NCBI GenBank assembly: GCA_963837755.1
Contig: CAWIOP010000003.1
Span: forward strand, 62,001-126,000
Source: JADGHX01 sp963837755
Lineage (GTDB): Bacteria; Pseudomonadota; Gammaproteobacteria; Steroidobacterales; Steroidobacteraceae
Length of the DNA stretch: 64,000 nucleotides
Direction of reading: 5' to 3'
The notes below the pieces were generated by a model, which had not been told where the DNA came from, ran no database searches, and worked only from the letters and a program-made list of their open reading frames with translations. Made by a program: the position numbers and the translations under genes. Below, one piece after another: positions 55,316-62,686 of this stretch; within the stretch, counting starts at the first letter, position 1, and every line of letters starts with the position of its first letter.

Positions 55316-55501
55316 CTATGGCGTACATGTGGTGGTCTGCGCCGCCGTGCGCGAGCCACTCACGGGAACGGCTCCGCCTTCTTCCTCCCACCGATCGATT
55401 TCGGGTCGTGGTAGCCTTTGTCGCGCGCGCTGTCTGCGCCGATCGAGCGACGTTCCGAGGAGCACCGCGCCGATCGACAAAAGTCCGATTGCCCAGTTCA
55501 T
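55316..55501 (-). CDS. small membrane-anchored protein
   Basis: 61 residues: a hydrophobic N-terminal stretch A-I-G-L-L-S-I-G-A-V-L-L-G-T-S-L, then a basic D-R-R-R-Q-R-A-R-Q-R and the motif P-R-P-E-I-D-R-W-E-E-E-G-G-A-V-P-V. The R-W-E-x-E-G-G-A-V-P pattern recurs in small proteobacterial proteins. The ribosome site is weak. It diverges from the NtrC-type regulator. Confidence 0.45.
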   Translation of the reverse strand: MNWAIGLLSIGAVLLGTSLDRRRQRARQRLPRPEIDRWEEEGGAVPVSGSRTAAQTTTCTP

Positions 55502-55634
55502 TCGTGTCTCGTTCACTCGCCACTCATGGCGGAACAGATGAGCACCTGTCGTTCCTATCGGAACCGGAAGGTATTTCCTGGCTCGGCGGGCCAGCGGTAT
55601 CGTGGCGTCCGCAATCAACACTGACGAGGAAACA

Positions 55635-57044
55635 ATGGCACACGCGTTGATTGTCGATGACGACCTGGATGTCGTTGAGTGGCTGCAGGAAGTGGCGCGC
55701 ATGGAGGGCTTTACCGTCGCACGCGCGCAGTCGTTGCGCGAGGCGCGCATCGAGCTCGGCCGCCAGCGCCCCGATGTCCTGCTGACCGACCTGCGCCTGC
55801 CCGATGGCCAGGGCATCGAGCTCGTGAGCGAGCTGGAGAAACCCGAGGCCACCGAGGTGATCATCGTCACCGGTCATGCCACCGTCGACAGCGCCGTGGC
55901 CGCGCTGCGCGCCGGTGCCAGCGACTACCTCGTGAAGCCCGCGGATCTCGAGCGCGTGCAGGCGGTGCTGCGCCACGCGAAGAAGACCTCCGCGCTCCAG
56001 CACCAGATCGGCGAGCTGCGCGACGCGCTCCGCAAGCTCGGTCGCTTTGGCAAGATTCTCGGCAGCTCCCCGCGCATGCAGGTGCTCTACGACCAGCTGA
56101 GCCGCGTCGCGCCCACGTCCGCCACGGCGCTGCTCGTGGGCGAGAGTGGCACGGGCAAAGAGCTCGCCTCCGCCACCATTCACGAGCTGAGCCGCCGGCG
56201 CGATGCGCCGTTCCTGCCGCTCAATTGCGGCGCTGTCGCGCCGCAGCTCATCGAAAGCGAGCTGTTCGGCCACGAGCGCGGCAGCTTCACGGGCGCGGAT
56301 CGCCAGCACAAAGGCTTTTTCGAGCGCGCCAACGGCGGCACCATCTTTCTCGATGAGATCACCGAGATGCCGATGGAGCTGCAGGTGAAGCTGCTGCGCG
56401 TGCTGGAGACGGGCTCGTTGATGCGCGTGGGCGGCAGCGCGCCCATCGTCACGGACGTTCGCGTCGTCGCGGCCACCAACCGGGATCCGGAGAAAGCGGT
56501 GGCTGACGGCAAGCTGCGCGAGGACCTTTACCACCGCCTGAACGTGTTCCCGATCCGCCTGCCGCCGCTGCGCGAGCGCGGCACCGACATCGAGCAGCTG
56601 GCGCAATATTTCCTGGACGAGCTCAATCGCATCGAAGGCACCAGCAAGACCTTCTCGCGCGACGCGCTCGTGCGCCTCTACCAGCACAACTGGCCCGGCA
56701 ACGTGCGTGAGCTGCGCAACTACGTGCAGCGCGCCTACATCATGGCGGACGACGTCATCGAGTGTGATGTCGCCGTGTCGGATCCGAGGCCCAGGAGCGA
56801 CGACGGCACCACCATTACCATTCGCGTCGGCACGCCCCTCGAAGAGGTGGAGCGCCGCGTGACCCTGGCCACGCTGGTCTACTGCGGCCACGTGAAGCGC
56901 AAGGCGGCCGAGATTCTCGGCGTGAGCTTGAAGACGCTCTACAACCGCCTCGAGGCCTACAACGGCAAAGAGGCCGGGGCGGCGAAGGAGGCGATGGACG
57001 CGGCCGAGGCCGCGGAAGCGGCGCGCGAGTCCGCTCGCGGCTGA
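55635..57044 (+). CDS. NtrC-family sigma-54-dependent response regulator
   Basis: 469 residues from the ATG at 55635 (GAGGA six bases upstream). Receiver domain with D52 in L-T-D-L-R-L-P-D and K101 in L-V-K-P; AAA+ domain with Walker A G-E-S-G-T-G-K-E (169-176), the sigma-54 contact loop G-S-F-T-G-A (216-221; the usual form is GAFTGA), Walker B near G-G-T-I-F-L-D-E; and a FIS-type helix-turn-helix (K-A-A-E-I-L-G-V-S-L-K-T-L-Y-N-R-L). No kinase gene is directly attached; the cytosolic hybrid kinase upstream is a candidate donor. Confidence 0.94.
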   Translation: MAHALIVDDDLDVVEWLQEVARMEGFTVARAQSLREARIELGRQRPDVLLTDLRLPDGQGIELVSELEKPEATEVIIVTGHATVDSAVAALRAGASDYLVKPADLERVQAVLRHAKKTSALQHQIGELRDALRKLGRFGKILGSSPRMQVLYDQLSRVAPTSATALLVGESGTGKELASATIHELSRRRDAPFLPLNCGAVAPQLIESELFGHERGSFTGADRQHKGFFERANGGTIFLDEITEMPMELQVKLLRVLETGSLMRVGGSAPIVTDVRVVAATNRDPEKAVADGKLREDLYHRLNVFPIRLPPLRERGTDIEQLAQYFLDELNRIEGTSKTFSRDALVRLYQHNWPGNVRELRNYVQRAYIMADDVIECDVAVSDPRPRSDDGTTITIRVGTPLEEVERRVTLATLVYCGHVKRKAAEILGVSLKTLYNRLEAYNGKEAGAAKEAMDAAEAAEAARESARG

Positions 57045-57165
57045 CGGCCGCAGCTGCCGCCCGCCGCCGTCAGACGATTCCTACAAGGCCGTCGGCGCGA
57101 ATGCCGGCGTCCGTGCGAGAAAGGCTCCTACCGCGCGCGCCTGCGTCGCCTTAACCTGAACACAT

Positions 57166-57807
57166 ATGCCTGCCACACGCGTTGCCGTCGTCGACGACCA
57201 CCAGCTCGTCCGCATCGGCCTCAAGCAGATCATCGAATCGCAACCGGATTTCGCCTGGGCGGGTGAGGCGAGCACGGGCCGTGAGGCGCTCACCTTGCTA
57301 CGCGGCAGCCCCTGCGATGTGCTGCTGCTGGATCTGTCGCTGCCCGACATGTCGGGGCTCGACGTGCTCCGGCAGATCAAGACCCATCACGACGCCGTTG
57401 CCACGCTCGTGCTCTCCGCCTACCCCGAGATGCAGTACGGGATGAACGTGCTGCGCGCGGGCGCGAGTGGCTTTGTCAGCAAGAACGCCGACGACGGCGA
57501 GCTTTGCCGTGCGATCCGCGCCGCCGTGCGCGGCGGCCGTTATGTCAGCCCGGAGCTCGCCGAGCTGCTGGTGAGCGGCATACAGGGCGGCGCGCCCAAC
57601 GAGCCGCGGCACAGCGTGCTGTCGGAGCGAGAGTTTCAGATCTTCACGAAACTCGCGGAGGGTAAAAGCGTTTCGGAGATCGCGGCCAAATTATTCCTGA
57701 GCGTAAAGACCGTGAGCACGTACCGGACGCGGATCCTGGAGAAGATGGGCATGAAGACCAACGCCGACATCACGTACTACGCCATCAAGAACGAGCTGCT
57801 GCAGTAG
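57166..57807 (+). CDS. NarL/FixJ-type response regulator
   Basis: 213 residues. Receiver with acidic pair D10-D11 and phospho-acceptor D56 in L-L-L-D-L-S-L-P-D; LuxR helix-turn-helix at the C-terminus (L-S-E-R-E-F-Q-I-F-T-K-L-A-E-G-K-S-V-S-E-I-A, then L-S-V-K-T-V-S-T-Y-R). It faces, together with the next gene, a LuxR-system kinase on the other strand, its likely partner. Confidence 0.93.
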   Translation: MPATRVAVVDDHQLVRIGLKQIIESQPDFAWAGEASTGREALTLLRGSPCDVLLLDLSLPDMSGLDVLRQIKTHHDAVATLVLSAYPEMQYGMNVLRAGASGFVSKNADDGELCRAIRAAVRGGRYVSPELAELLVSGIQGGAPNEPRHSVLSEREFQIFTKLAEGKSVSEIAAKLFLSVKTVSTYRTRILEKMGMKTNADITYYAIKNELLQ

Positions 57808-57813
57808 TCGCCG

Positions 57814-58260
57814 ATGAGCACCGAATTGCATGCCCCCGAGATGAGCGCTGCCCCGTCCGCGGTTCGGCGCATCCTTCTCATCGAGGATTCCGACGTATTG
57901 TCGCGGCGGCTGGTCGATCTGCTCTGCGAGCCCGGCCGGCTCGCGGTGGCTGCCCAGGCGGCGAGCCAGACCGAAGCGGTCACGCGCCTCAAGGAATCGG
58001 CTTACGACGTGCTGGTCGTGGACATCGAGCTTGCCGAAGGCAACGGTGTGGCCGTCATCCGTCACGTGCGCCAGTTCTACCCGCCCGAAGGCCAGCCCCT
58101 CATCGTGGTGCTCACCAATTACGCCTCGGACTTCGTCCGCGACCACTGCTTCGCGGCCGGCGCCGATTATTTCCTGGACAAGATGCGGGATATCTCGCTG
58201 CTCAAAGGCATCGTGGCCGACGGCCGGTCGAAGTGGGCGCAGCTGCACCCGAGCCATTGA
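57814..58260 (+). CDS. stand-alone receiver-domain protein
   Basis: 148 residues, only a CheY-like domain: L-L-I-E-D-S-D, D70 in L-V-V-D-I-E-L, V-V-L-T-N-Y and a Lys near the end (F-L-D-K). It starts six bases after the NarL-type regulator, so the pair is co-translated. It could act as a phosphate sink or modulator for the facing kinase. Confidence 0.88.
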   Translation: MSTELHAPEMSAAPSAVRRILLIEDSDVLSRRLVDLLCEPGRLAVAAQAASQTEAVTRLKESAYDVLVVDIELAEGNGVAVIRHVRQFYPPEGQPLIVVLTNYASDFVRDHCFAAGADYFLDKMRDISLLKGIVADGRSKWAQLHPSH

Positions 58261-58282
58261 GCAGGGCCGATCGCTGGCGCCA

Positions 58283-59209
58283 TCACTGCGCCTGCGGCCT
58301 CGGAATTTCCACCCGCAGCGTCGTCCCCTCCGCGGGGCCCGACTCGATGGTGAACTGACCGCCGAGTGCCTCCACGCGGTGTCGCATGCCCGCAAGCCCG
58401 TGCGACCACCGGAACTTGCTGTCGTTCATCTTCATGCCGCACCCGTCGTCCGTGAGCAGCATCAGATAGCGCTGCGCGTCGGCCGTGAGCGCAAGCCGCA
58501 CCTGGCCGGCATTGGCATGGCGCACCACATTCGCCAGACCTTCCTGGATCACGCGGAACAGCGCGATGGCCGACTTCTTGGGAATGCTCTCGGCCTCCTC
58601 GGACATCATCACATCGCACTGGAGCCCGGCCTTGGAGCACACGCATTCCACATGCGCGCGCAACGCCGTGGGCAAGCCAAAGTGATCGAGCAGCGAAGGG
58701 CGCAGCTCTTCCACGACGCGCCGCTTGAGGTTCATCGCTTCATCCAGGACGCCGCCCAGCTGGCCGAGCCGCTCGCCGTACGGCGAATCCGTCAGCCGCG
58801 ACTGCAGCCATGACAGGTCCATCTTCGCAGCCGTGAGCAACCCGCCGAGCTCATCGTGCAGCCGGCGCGCGAGCTCCGATTTCTCTTTCTCCGCAAACTC
58901 CTGCAGGTGGGTCGAAAGCTCCGACAGCTCGCGGGTGCGCACTTCGATGAGCCGCTCGAACTCGCCCGCCTGGCGCTCCGCCACGGCGCGCAGGTGACGC
59001 TGGCGAGCGGCCTCGGCGGCAAACAGTCGCGCCACCACCGCCAGCAGAAGGACGCTCACCACCGCCATCGCGATGAGCCGGCCAGACCGGTCCGCGATTG
59101 CGCTAACGCCAAGCATGGCCAGCAGCACGATGAGCAAGGCAGCCCACACGGGCGACGGCAGTAGCCGCAAGGTGCCCCAGCCGGCATCGGTTTCCGGCGT
59201 TAGCTCCAT
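58283..59209 (-). CDS. sensor histidine kinase (HisKA_3, NarX/UhpB type)
   Basis: 308 residues from the ATG at 59209, with GGAG nine bases upstream; in-frame ATGs at 59224 and further left are possible. Two adjacent membrane helices (about 18-38 and 43-64) with almost no periplasmic loop, a coiled coil, then HisKA_3 with phospho-His in A-R-R-L-H-D-E-L-G-G, and a HATPase domain (V-R-H-A-N-A, D-D-G-C-G-M, G-L-A-G-M-R-H-R-V). The lack of a sensing loop suggests membrane-intrinsic or cytosolic input. It converges on the two response-regulator genes. Confidence 0.9.
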   Translation of the reverse strand: MELTPETDAGWGTLRLLPSPVWAALLIVLLAMLGVSAIADRSGRLIAMAVVSVLLLAVVARLFAAEAARQRHLRAVAERQAGEFERLIEVRTRELSELSTHLQEFAEKEKSELARRLHDELGGLLTAAKMDLSWLQSRLTDSPYGERLGQLGGVLDEAMNLKRRVVEELRPSLLDHFGLPTALRAHVECVCSKAGLQCDVMMSEEAESIPKKSAIALFRVIQEGLANVVRHANAGQVRLALTADAQRYLMLLTDDGCGMKMNDSKFRWSHGLAGMRHRVEALGGQFTIESGPAEGTTLRVEIPRPQAQ

Positions 59210-59361
59210 TTTCTTGTTCTCCATCCGATGCATCATCCAGTTGGAACTGACCCGTGTCACGCCGCGAGCGGCCGGCGCGTTCACGCCAGCCGTCACATCA
59301 ACGCCTCCGTCGACAGCGCCCTGCAACTTTCCCATCTCGCAAACCTTCAGGTCGAAGGCGA

Positions 59362-59700
59362 TCAGCCGGCCGCGTCCCGCCGCGATCCCAGGCTCCCCAT
59401 GAATGCGGCACCCAGCACGAGGCCCGTGGCCACTGCGCCGCCGAGCACGGTCCAGGGGTTCTCGCGCACATAGGCTTGCGCGGTAACCGAGGCGCGCTGC
59501 GCCATCGCGGTGGCCTGTTCCTCAGCCTCCGCGAGCCGTGTCTTTGCGGTGCTCACCGCGCTTTGCGCCCGCTCGCGCAGCACGCCGACGGCCTCGTTCT
59601 TGTCTTCGGCAATGGCCTGCAACAAGGCCTCCGCCTGAATGACGATGTTGCGCAGCTCATCCGCCAGGGCGGCGCTGAGCTCGGCAGTACGCTCCGTCAT
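59362..59700 (-). CDS. DUF883 (ElaB/YqjD-like) membrane-anchored protein
   Basis: 112 residues: amphipathic helices (L-S-A-A-L-A-D-E-L-R-N-I-V, A-E-A-L-L-Q-A-I-A-E), an Ala-rich coiled coil, then A-Y-V-R-E-N-P-W-T-V-L-G-G-A-V-A-T-G-L-V-L-G with a C-terminal membrane anchor. The R-E-N-P-W-x-x-x-G motif is diagnostic. E. coli relatives bind ribosomes at the membrane in stationary phase. Confidence 0.88.
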   Translation of the reverse strand: MTERTAELSAALADELRNIVIQAEALLQAIAEDKNEAVGVLRERAQSAVSTAKTRLAEAEEQATAMAQRASVTAQAYVRENPWTVLGGAVATGLVLGAAFMGSLGSRRDAAG

Positions 59701-59721
59701 CTGGTGTCTCCAGTCAGTCGG

Positions 59722-59790
59722 TCAGCCCGCGAGAACCAGCAGCATTCCGAGAACCAGGGCGACCAACGATACGAGGTCACGGGTGCTCAT
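59722..59790 (-). CDS. possible 22-residue membrane peptide
   Basis: ATG 59790 opens a 22-codon frame, M-S-T-R-D-L-V then a wholly hydrophobic run L-V-A-L-V-L-G-M-L-L-V-L-A-G, ending 21 bases before the DUF883 start. A single transmembrane helix is predicted. No strong ribosome site is visible, so translation is uncertain. Confidence 0.3.
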   Translation of the reverse strand: MSTRDLVSLVALVLGMLLVLAG

Positions 59791-59900
59791 GTATGCGGAC
59801 GCTACCGGCATCGTGCCGTGCTCCCCATCCGTCGATCACGCGCGGTGTATAAGGCAACCGCTGACTCGCGCGTCAGAAGGCTCCTACATTTTCGCCGGAT

Positions 59901-60119
59901 CTACCGGTCATCGAGCTCGAGCAGGGTGCGCACCGGGATGCCGGCCACCCGATCCACGTGCGTGCCGGCCCACGGTTGCACCAGCTCGTCGACGGTGTGC
60001 CGGAAGGCCTCGGCATTACCGAGCAGGGTGGTGATGTCGCGGAACTGAACGCCCGGTTTCGGATAATCCGGGATGGTTCGAATAGCCCGCTTCAGGTCGT
60101 CGAGTGTGCGTGCGCTCAT
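59901..60119 (-). pseudogene. apt: adenine phosphoribosyltransferase with internal deletion
   Basis: 72 residues instead of about 170-180. The first 60 are a good Apt N-terminus (I-R-T-I-P-D-Y-P-K-P-G-V-Q-F-R-D-I-T-T-L-L), running to V-D-R-V-A-G-I. The frame then jumps to P-V-R-T-L-L-E-L-D-D-R and a stop, which looks like a normal Apt C-terminus. The whole middle, with the PRPP-binding motif, is gone. The join falls at GCCGGCATC, a sequence that would plausibly occur at both edges, so a deletion between short repeats, real or made in assembly, is likely. Confidence 0.7.
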
Positions 60120-60129
60120 GCACGCAATA

Positions 60130-61104
60130 TTAGCCGGCCTCGAGGTAGTTCACGCTGAAGTAGGCGCGGTCATCCAGCCAGTGCGCGCTTGCCCGCCAGC
60201 TCGCCCTTGCCGCCTGCGCGGCAAACCCCGCCACGGTGTACTTGTGGCAATGCTCGGTGATGATGTGCTCGCCTTTGGCGAGCTCGATCGTTTCGTCCGC
60301 GAGGGTCGCCGTCTGCTTGCGGCGGCTCACGAGGTGCATCTCGATGCGGCTCGCGTCCGCGTTCCACACCGCGCGATGCTTGAAGTGCGTGAGGCTGAAA
60401 TTCGCGCCCAACTCGTTGTTGAAGCGGCGAAGCACGTTGAGATTGAACGCTGCCGTGACGCCGGCCGCGTCGTCATAGGCGCGCACGAGCACACCGGTGT
60501 CCTTCACCAGGTCGGTGCCCACGACCAGCCCGCCTTCGGCACCCGCAACCCCGCGCATCACGCGCAGCAGGTTGAGGGCAGCGGCCGGGTCGAAGTTGCC
60601 GATGGTCGAGCCCGGGAAGAACACCACCGTGCGCGCGGCGGGTTTGCGTGGAACAGGTAGGGCAAATGGGCGCGTGAAGTCCGCGCACACCGGCATCACT
60701 TCGAGGCCAGGGTACGAAGCGCAGATGCCCTGCGCGGCATTCATGAGATGGCTGCGCGAGATGTCGACGGGAACGTACGCGGACAGCGTGGGCAACCGGT
60801 CGAGCAGCGACCGCGTCTTGAGGCTCGAGCCGCTGCCGAACTCCACGAGCAGCGCGTCTTCACCGATGCGGCGCGCGATGTCGTCGCCGTGCTGTTCGAG
60901 AATGCGCATCTCGGTGCGCGTGGGGTAGTACTCCGGCAGCTCGCAGATGCGATCGAACAGCGTTGAGCCCCGCGCGTCATAAAAATAAATGGGCGAGATG
61001 TGCTTCGGCGAATCCCGAAGTCCCGCCATCACGTCTGCCACGAAAGGCTCGCGTGCCGGATGATGGTCTCGAAGCCGCAGCTGCGCGACGGTGGCGGGTC
61101 TCAT
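60130..61104 (-). CDS. egtD: L-histidine N-alpha-methyltransferase
   Basis: 324 residues from the ATG at 61104, which overlaps the egtB stop in ATGA. EgtD trimethylates histidine to hercynine with SAM. Motifs: Y-F-Y-D-A-R-G-S-T-L-F-D-R-I, L-P-E-Y-Y-P-T-R-T-E, the SAM loop F-G-S-G-S-S-L-K-T-R, F-F-P-G-S-T-I-G-N-F and the C-terminal F-S-V-N-Y-L-E. Length is usual. Coupled translation with egtB fits ergothioneine synthesis. Confidence 0.93.
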   Translation of the reverse strand: MRPATVAQLRLRDHHPAREPFVADVMAGLRDSPKHISPIYFYDARGSTLFDRICELPEYYPTRTEMRILEQHGDDIARRIGEDALLVEFGSGSSLKTRSLLDRLPTLSAYVPVDISRSHLMNAAQGICASYPGLEVMPVCADFTRPFALPVPRKPAARTVVFFPGSTIGNFDPAAALNLLRVMRGVAGAEGGLVVGTDLVKDTGVLVRAYDDAAGVTAAFNLNVLRRFNNELGANFSLTHFKHRAVWNADASRIEMHLVSRRKQTATLADETIELAKGEHIITEHCHKYTVAGFAAQAARASWRASAHWLDDRAYFSVNYLEAG

Positions 61105-62414
61105 CCCTGCGCATCCGCCGCGAGCCGCACGCCGCTGAACTGCCAGCGCGCGCCGGGGTAGAAGAAATTGCGATAGGTCGCGCGGATGTGGCTGCGCGGC
61201 GTCGCGCACGAGCCGCCACGCAGAACGAGCTGGCTCACCATGAATTTCCCGTTGTATTCGCCCAATGCTCCGTTCAACGGTCGAAACCGAGGGTAGGGTG
61301 CATAGGCTGAAGCGGTCCACTCCCACACGTCACCGAAGAGCTGCATGAGCTGGGCGTTCGGCGTACCCGGCGCGGGCATCGCAGGCGCCGGGTGCCACTG
61401 CGCATCGTCCACGAAGTTGCCCTGTAACGTGACGCCGCTCGCCGCGTGCTCCCACTCGAGCTCGGTGGGCAGCCGCCCGCCCGCCCAGCGCGCAAAGGCT
61501 TCGGCTTCGAAATAGCTCACGTGGCACACGGGCGCCTTCGGGTCGAGCTCGCGCACGCCCGTGAGCGTGAATTCCTGGTCGAGCGACTCGTCCCAGTAGT
61601 GCGGCCGGCGCCATTGCTCCCGCTGTACGCACGCCCAGCCATCCGACAGCCAGTGCTCGGGCCGCTCGTAGCCGCCTTCCCGGATGAACTGCAGGTACTC
61701 CGCGTTCGTGGCGAGACGGTTGGCGAGGCGATAGGGCTCCAGGAACACTCGATGGCGGGCGAGCTCGTTGTCGAAGCAGAAACCGACGCCGGCGTGGCCG
61801 ATCTGCGTGAGTCCGCCCTCGAATTCGAGGAACGCGAGCGGCACCTCGGCCGAGCGCTGTGCCCGGGTCGTCGGTGAGACGTAAGCAGGCTGCAACGGAT
61901 TGCGGGAGAAGAGGTGCTTGATGTCGGTGAGCAACAGCTCCTGGTGCTGCTGCTCGTGATGCAGCCCGACCGTGACGATCTGCTGAAGCTGAGGGCTGAG
62001 CGAATCGCGGTCCAGCAGCAGCTGCATTCCCTCATCCAGGTAGGCGCGATAAGCCCACACCTGCTCGAGGGTGGGCCGGGACAACAGCCCGCGCTCCGGC
62101 CGGCTGTGTTGCGGCCCGACCGATTCGTAATAGGAATTGAAAAGATAGCGGAACGACGGATCGAAGAACCGGTAGCCCTCGATCGCCGCCTGCAGCACGA
62201 ATTCCTCGAAGAACCAGCTGGTGTGCGCGATGTGCCATTTGGCCGGGCTCGCGTCGGGCATGGACTGCAACGCGAAGTCTTCGGTGGCGAGCGGCCGGCA
62301 CAGCGATTCGGTGGCCGCGCGAACCTGCCGATAGCGGGCGGCCAGGGCCGGCGCCGGGTCGGAGGCGGGCGCGAGAGGTCGGGCTTTTTCGGGGAGCATG
62401 TCGTTCTGGATCAT
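61101..62414 (-). CDS. egtB: ergothioneine biosynthesis sulphoxide synthase EgtB
   Basis: 437 residues from the ATG at 62414 (an internal ATG at 62399 is possible). N-terminal DinB-like domain with iron ligands H64 in H-I-A-H-T-S-W and H153/H157 in L-H-H-E-Q-Q-H-Q-E; C-terminal FGE-sulfatase domain with G-G-R-L-P-T-E-L-E-W-E, G-D-V-W-E-W-T and L-R-G-G-S. It joins hercynine to a thiol using O2. No egtA, egtC or egtE gene is adjacent, so a cysteine-using route or unlinked genes are implied. Confidence 0.93.
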   Translation of the reverse strand: MIQNDMLPEKARPLAPASDPAPALAARYRQVRAATESLCRPLATEDFALQSMPDASPAKWHIAHTSWFFEEFVLQAAIEGYRFFDPSFRYLFNSYYESVGPQHSRPERGLLSRPTLEQVWAYRAYLDEGMQLLLDRDSLSPQLQQIVTVGLHHEQQHQELLLTDIKHLFSRNPLQPAYVSPTTRAQRSAEVPLAFLEFEGGLTQIGHAGVGFCFDNELARHRVFLEPYRLANRLATNAEYLQFIREGGYERPEHWLSDGWACVQREQWRRPHYWDESLDQEFTLTGVRELDPKAPVCHVSYFEAEAFARWAGGRLPTELEWEHAASGVTLQGNFVDDAQWHPAPAMPAPGTPNAQLMQLFGDVWEWTASAYAPYPRFRPLNGALGEYNGKFMVSQLVLRGGSCATPRSHIRATYRNFFYPGARWQFSGVRLAADAQG

Positions 62415-62601
62415 TCTACGGCGACGCTTCCGTTGCGCATACGACTGTGAGGAGCCCCTTACTGGCCCGCGACTCGCGGACAGAGCGAAAGTGGATGCTC
62501 GCACGAAACGGGCCCACATCCTGCGCGAAGGGGGCGGTGTCTGACACGGCTGCGGCTCGCCGCGCCCGGCCCCCGATCCACCGCAAGCGGCGCGTGGCGC
62601 G

Positions 62602-62630
62602 TTGGGGCCTCTTGCCTTGCACGCTATGAT
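62602..62630 (+). promoter_or_regulatory. sigma-70-like promoter of the M13 peptidase gene
   Basis: TTGGGG at 62602-62607 and TATGAT at 62625-62630 are separated by 17 bases, 56 bases upstream of the start. The -10 matches five of six consensus bases, the -35 only the TTG. Confidence 0.45.
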
Positions 62631-62686
62631 GCCGTGCCGGGTTACGCCCCGGCCTTCACCGTAGTTTTCCGAAGGCCCCGATACCT

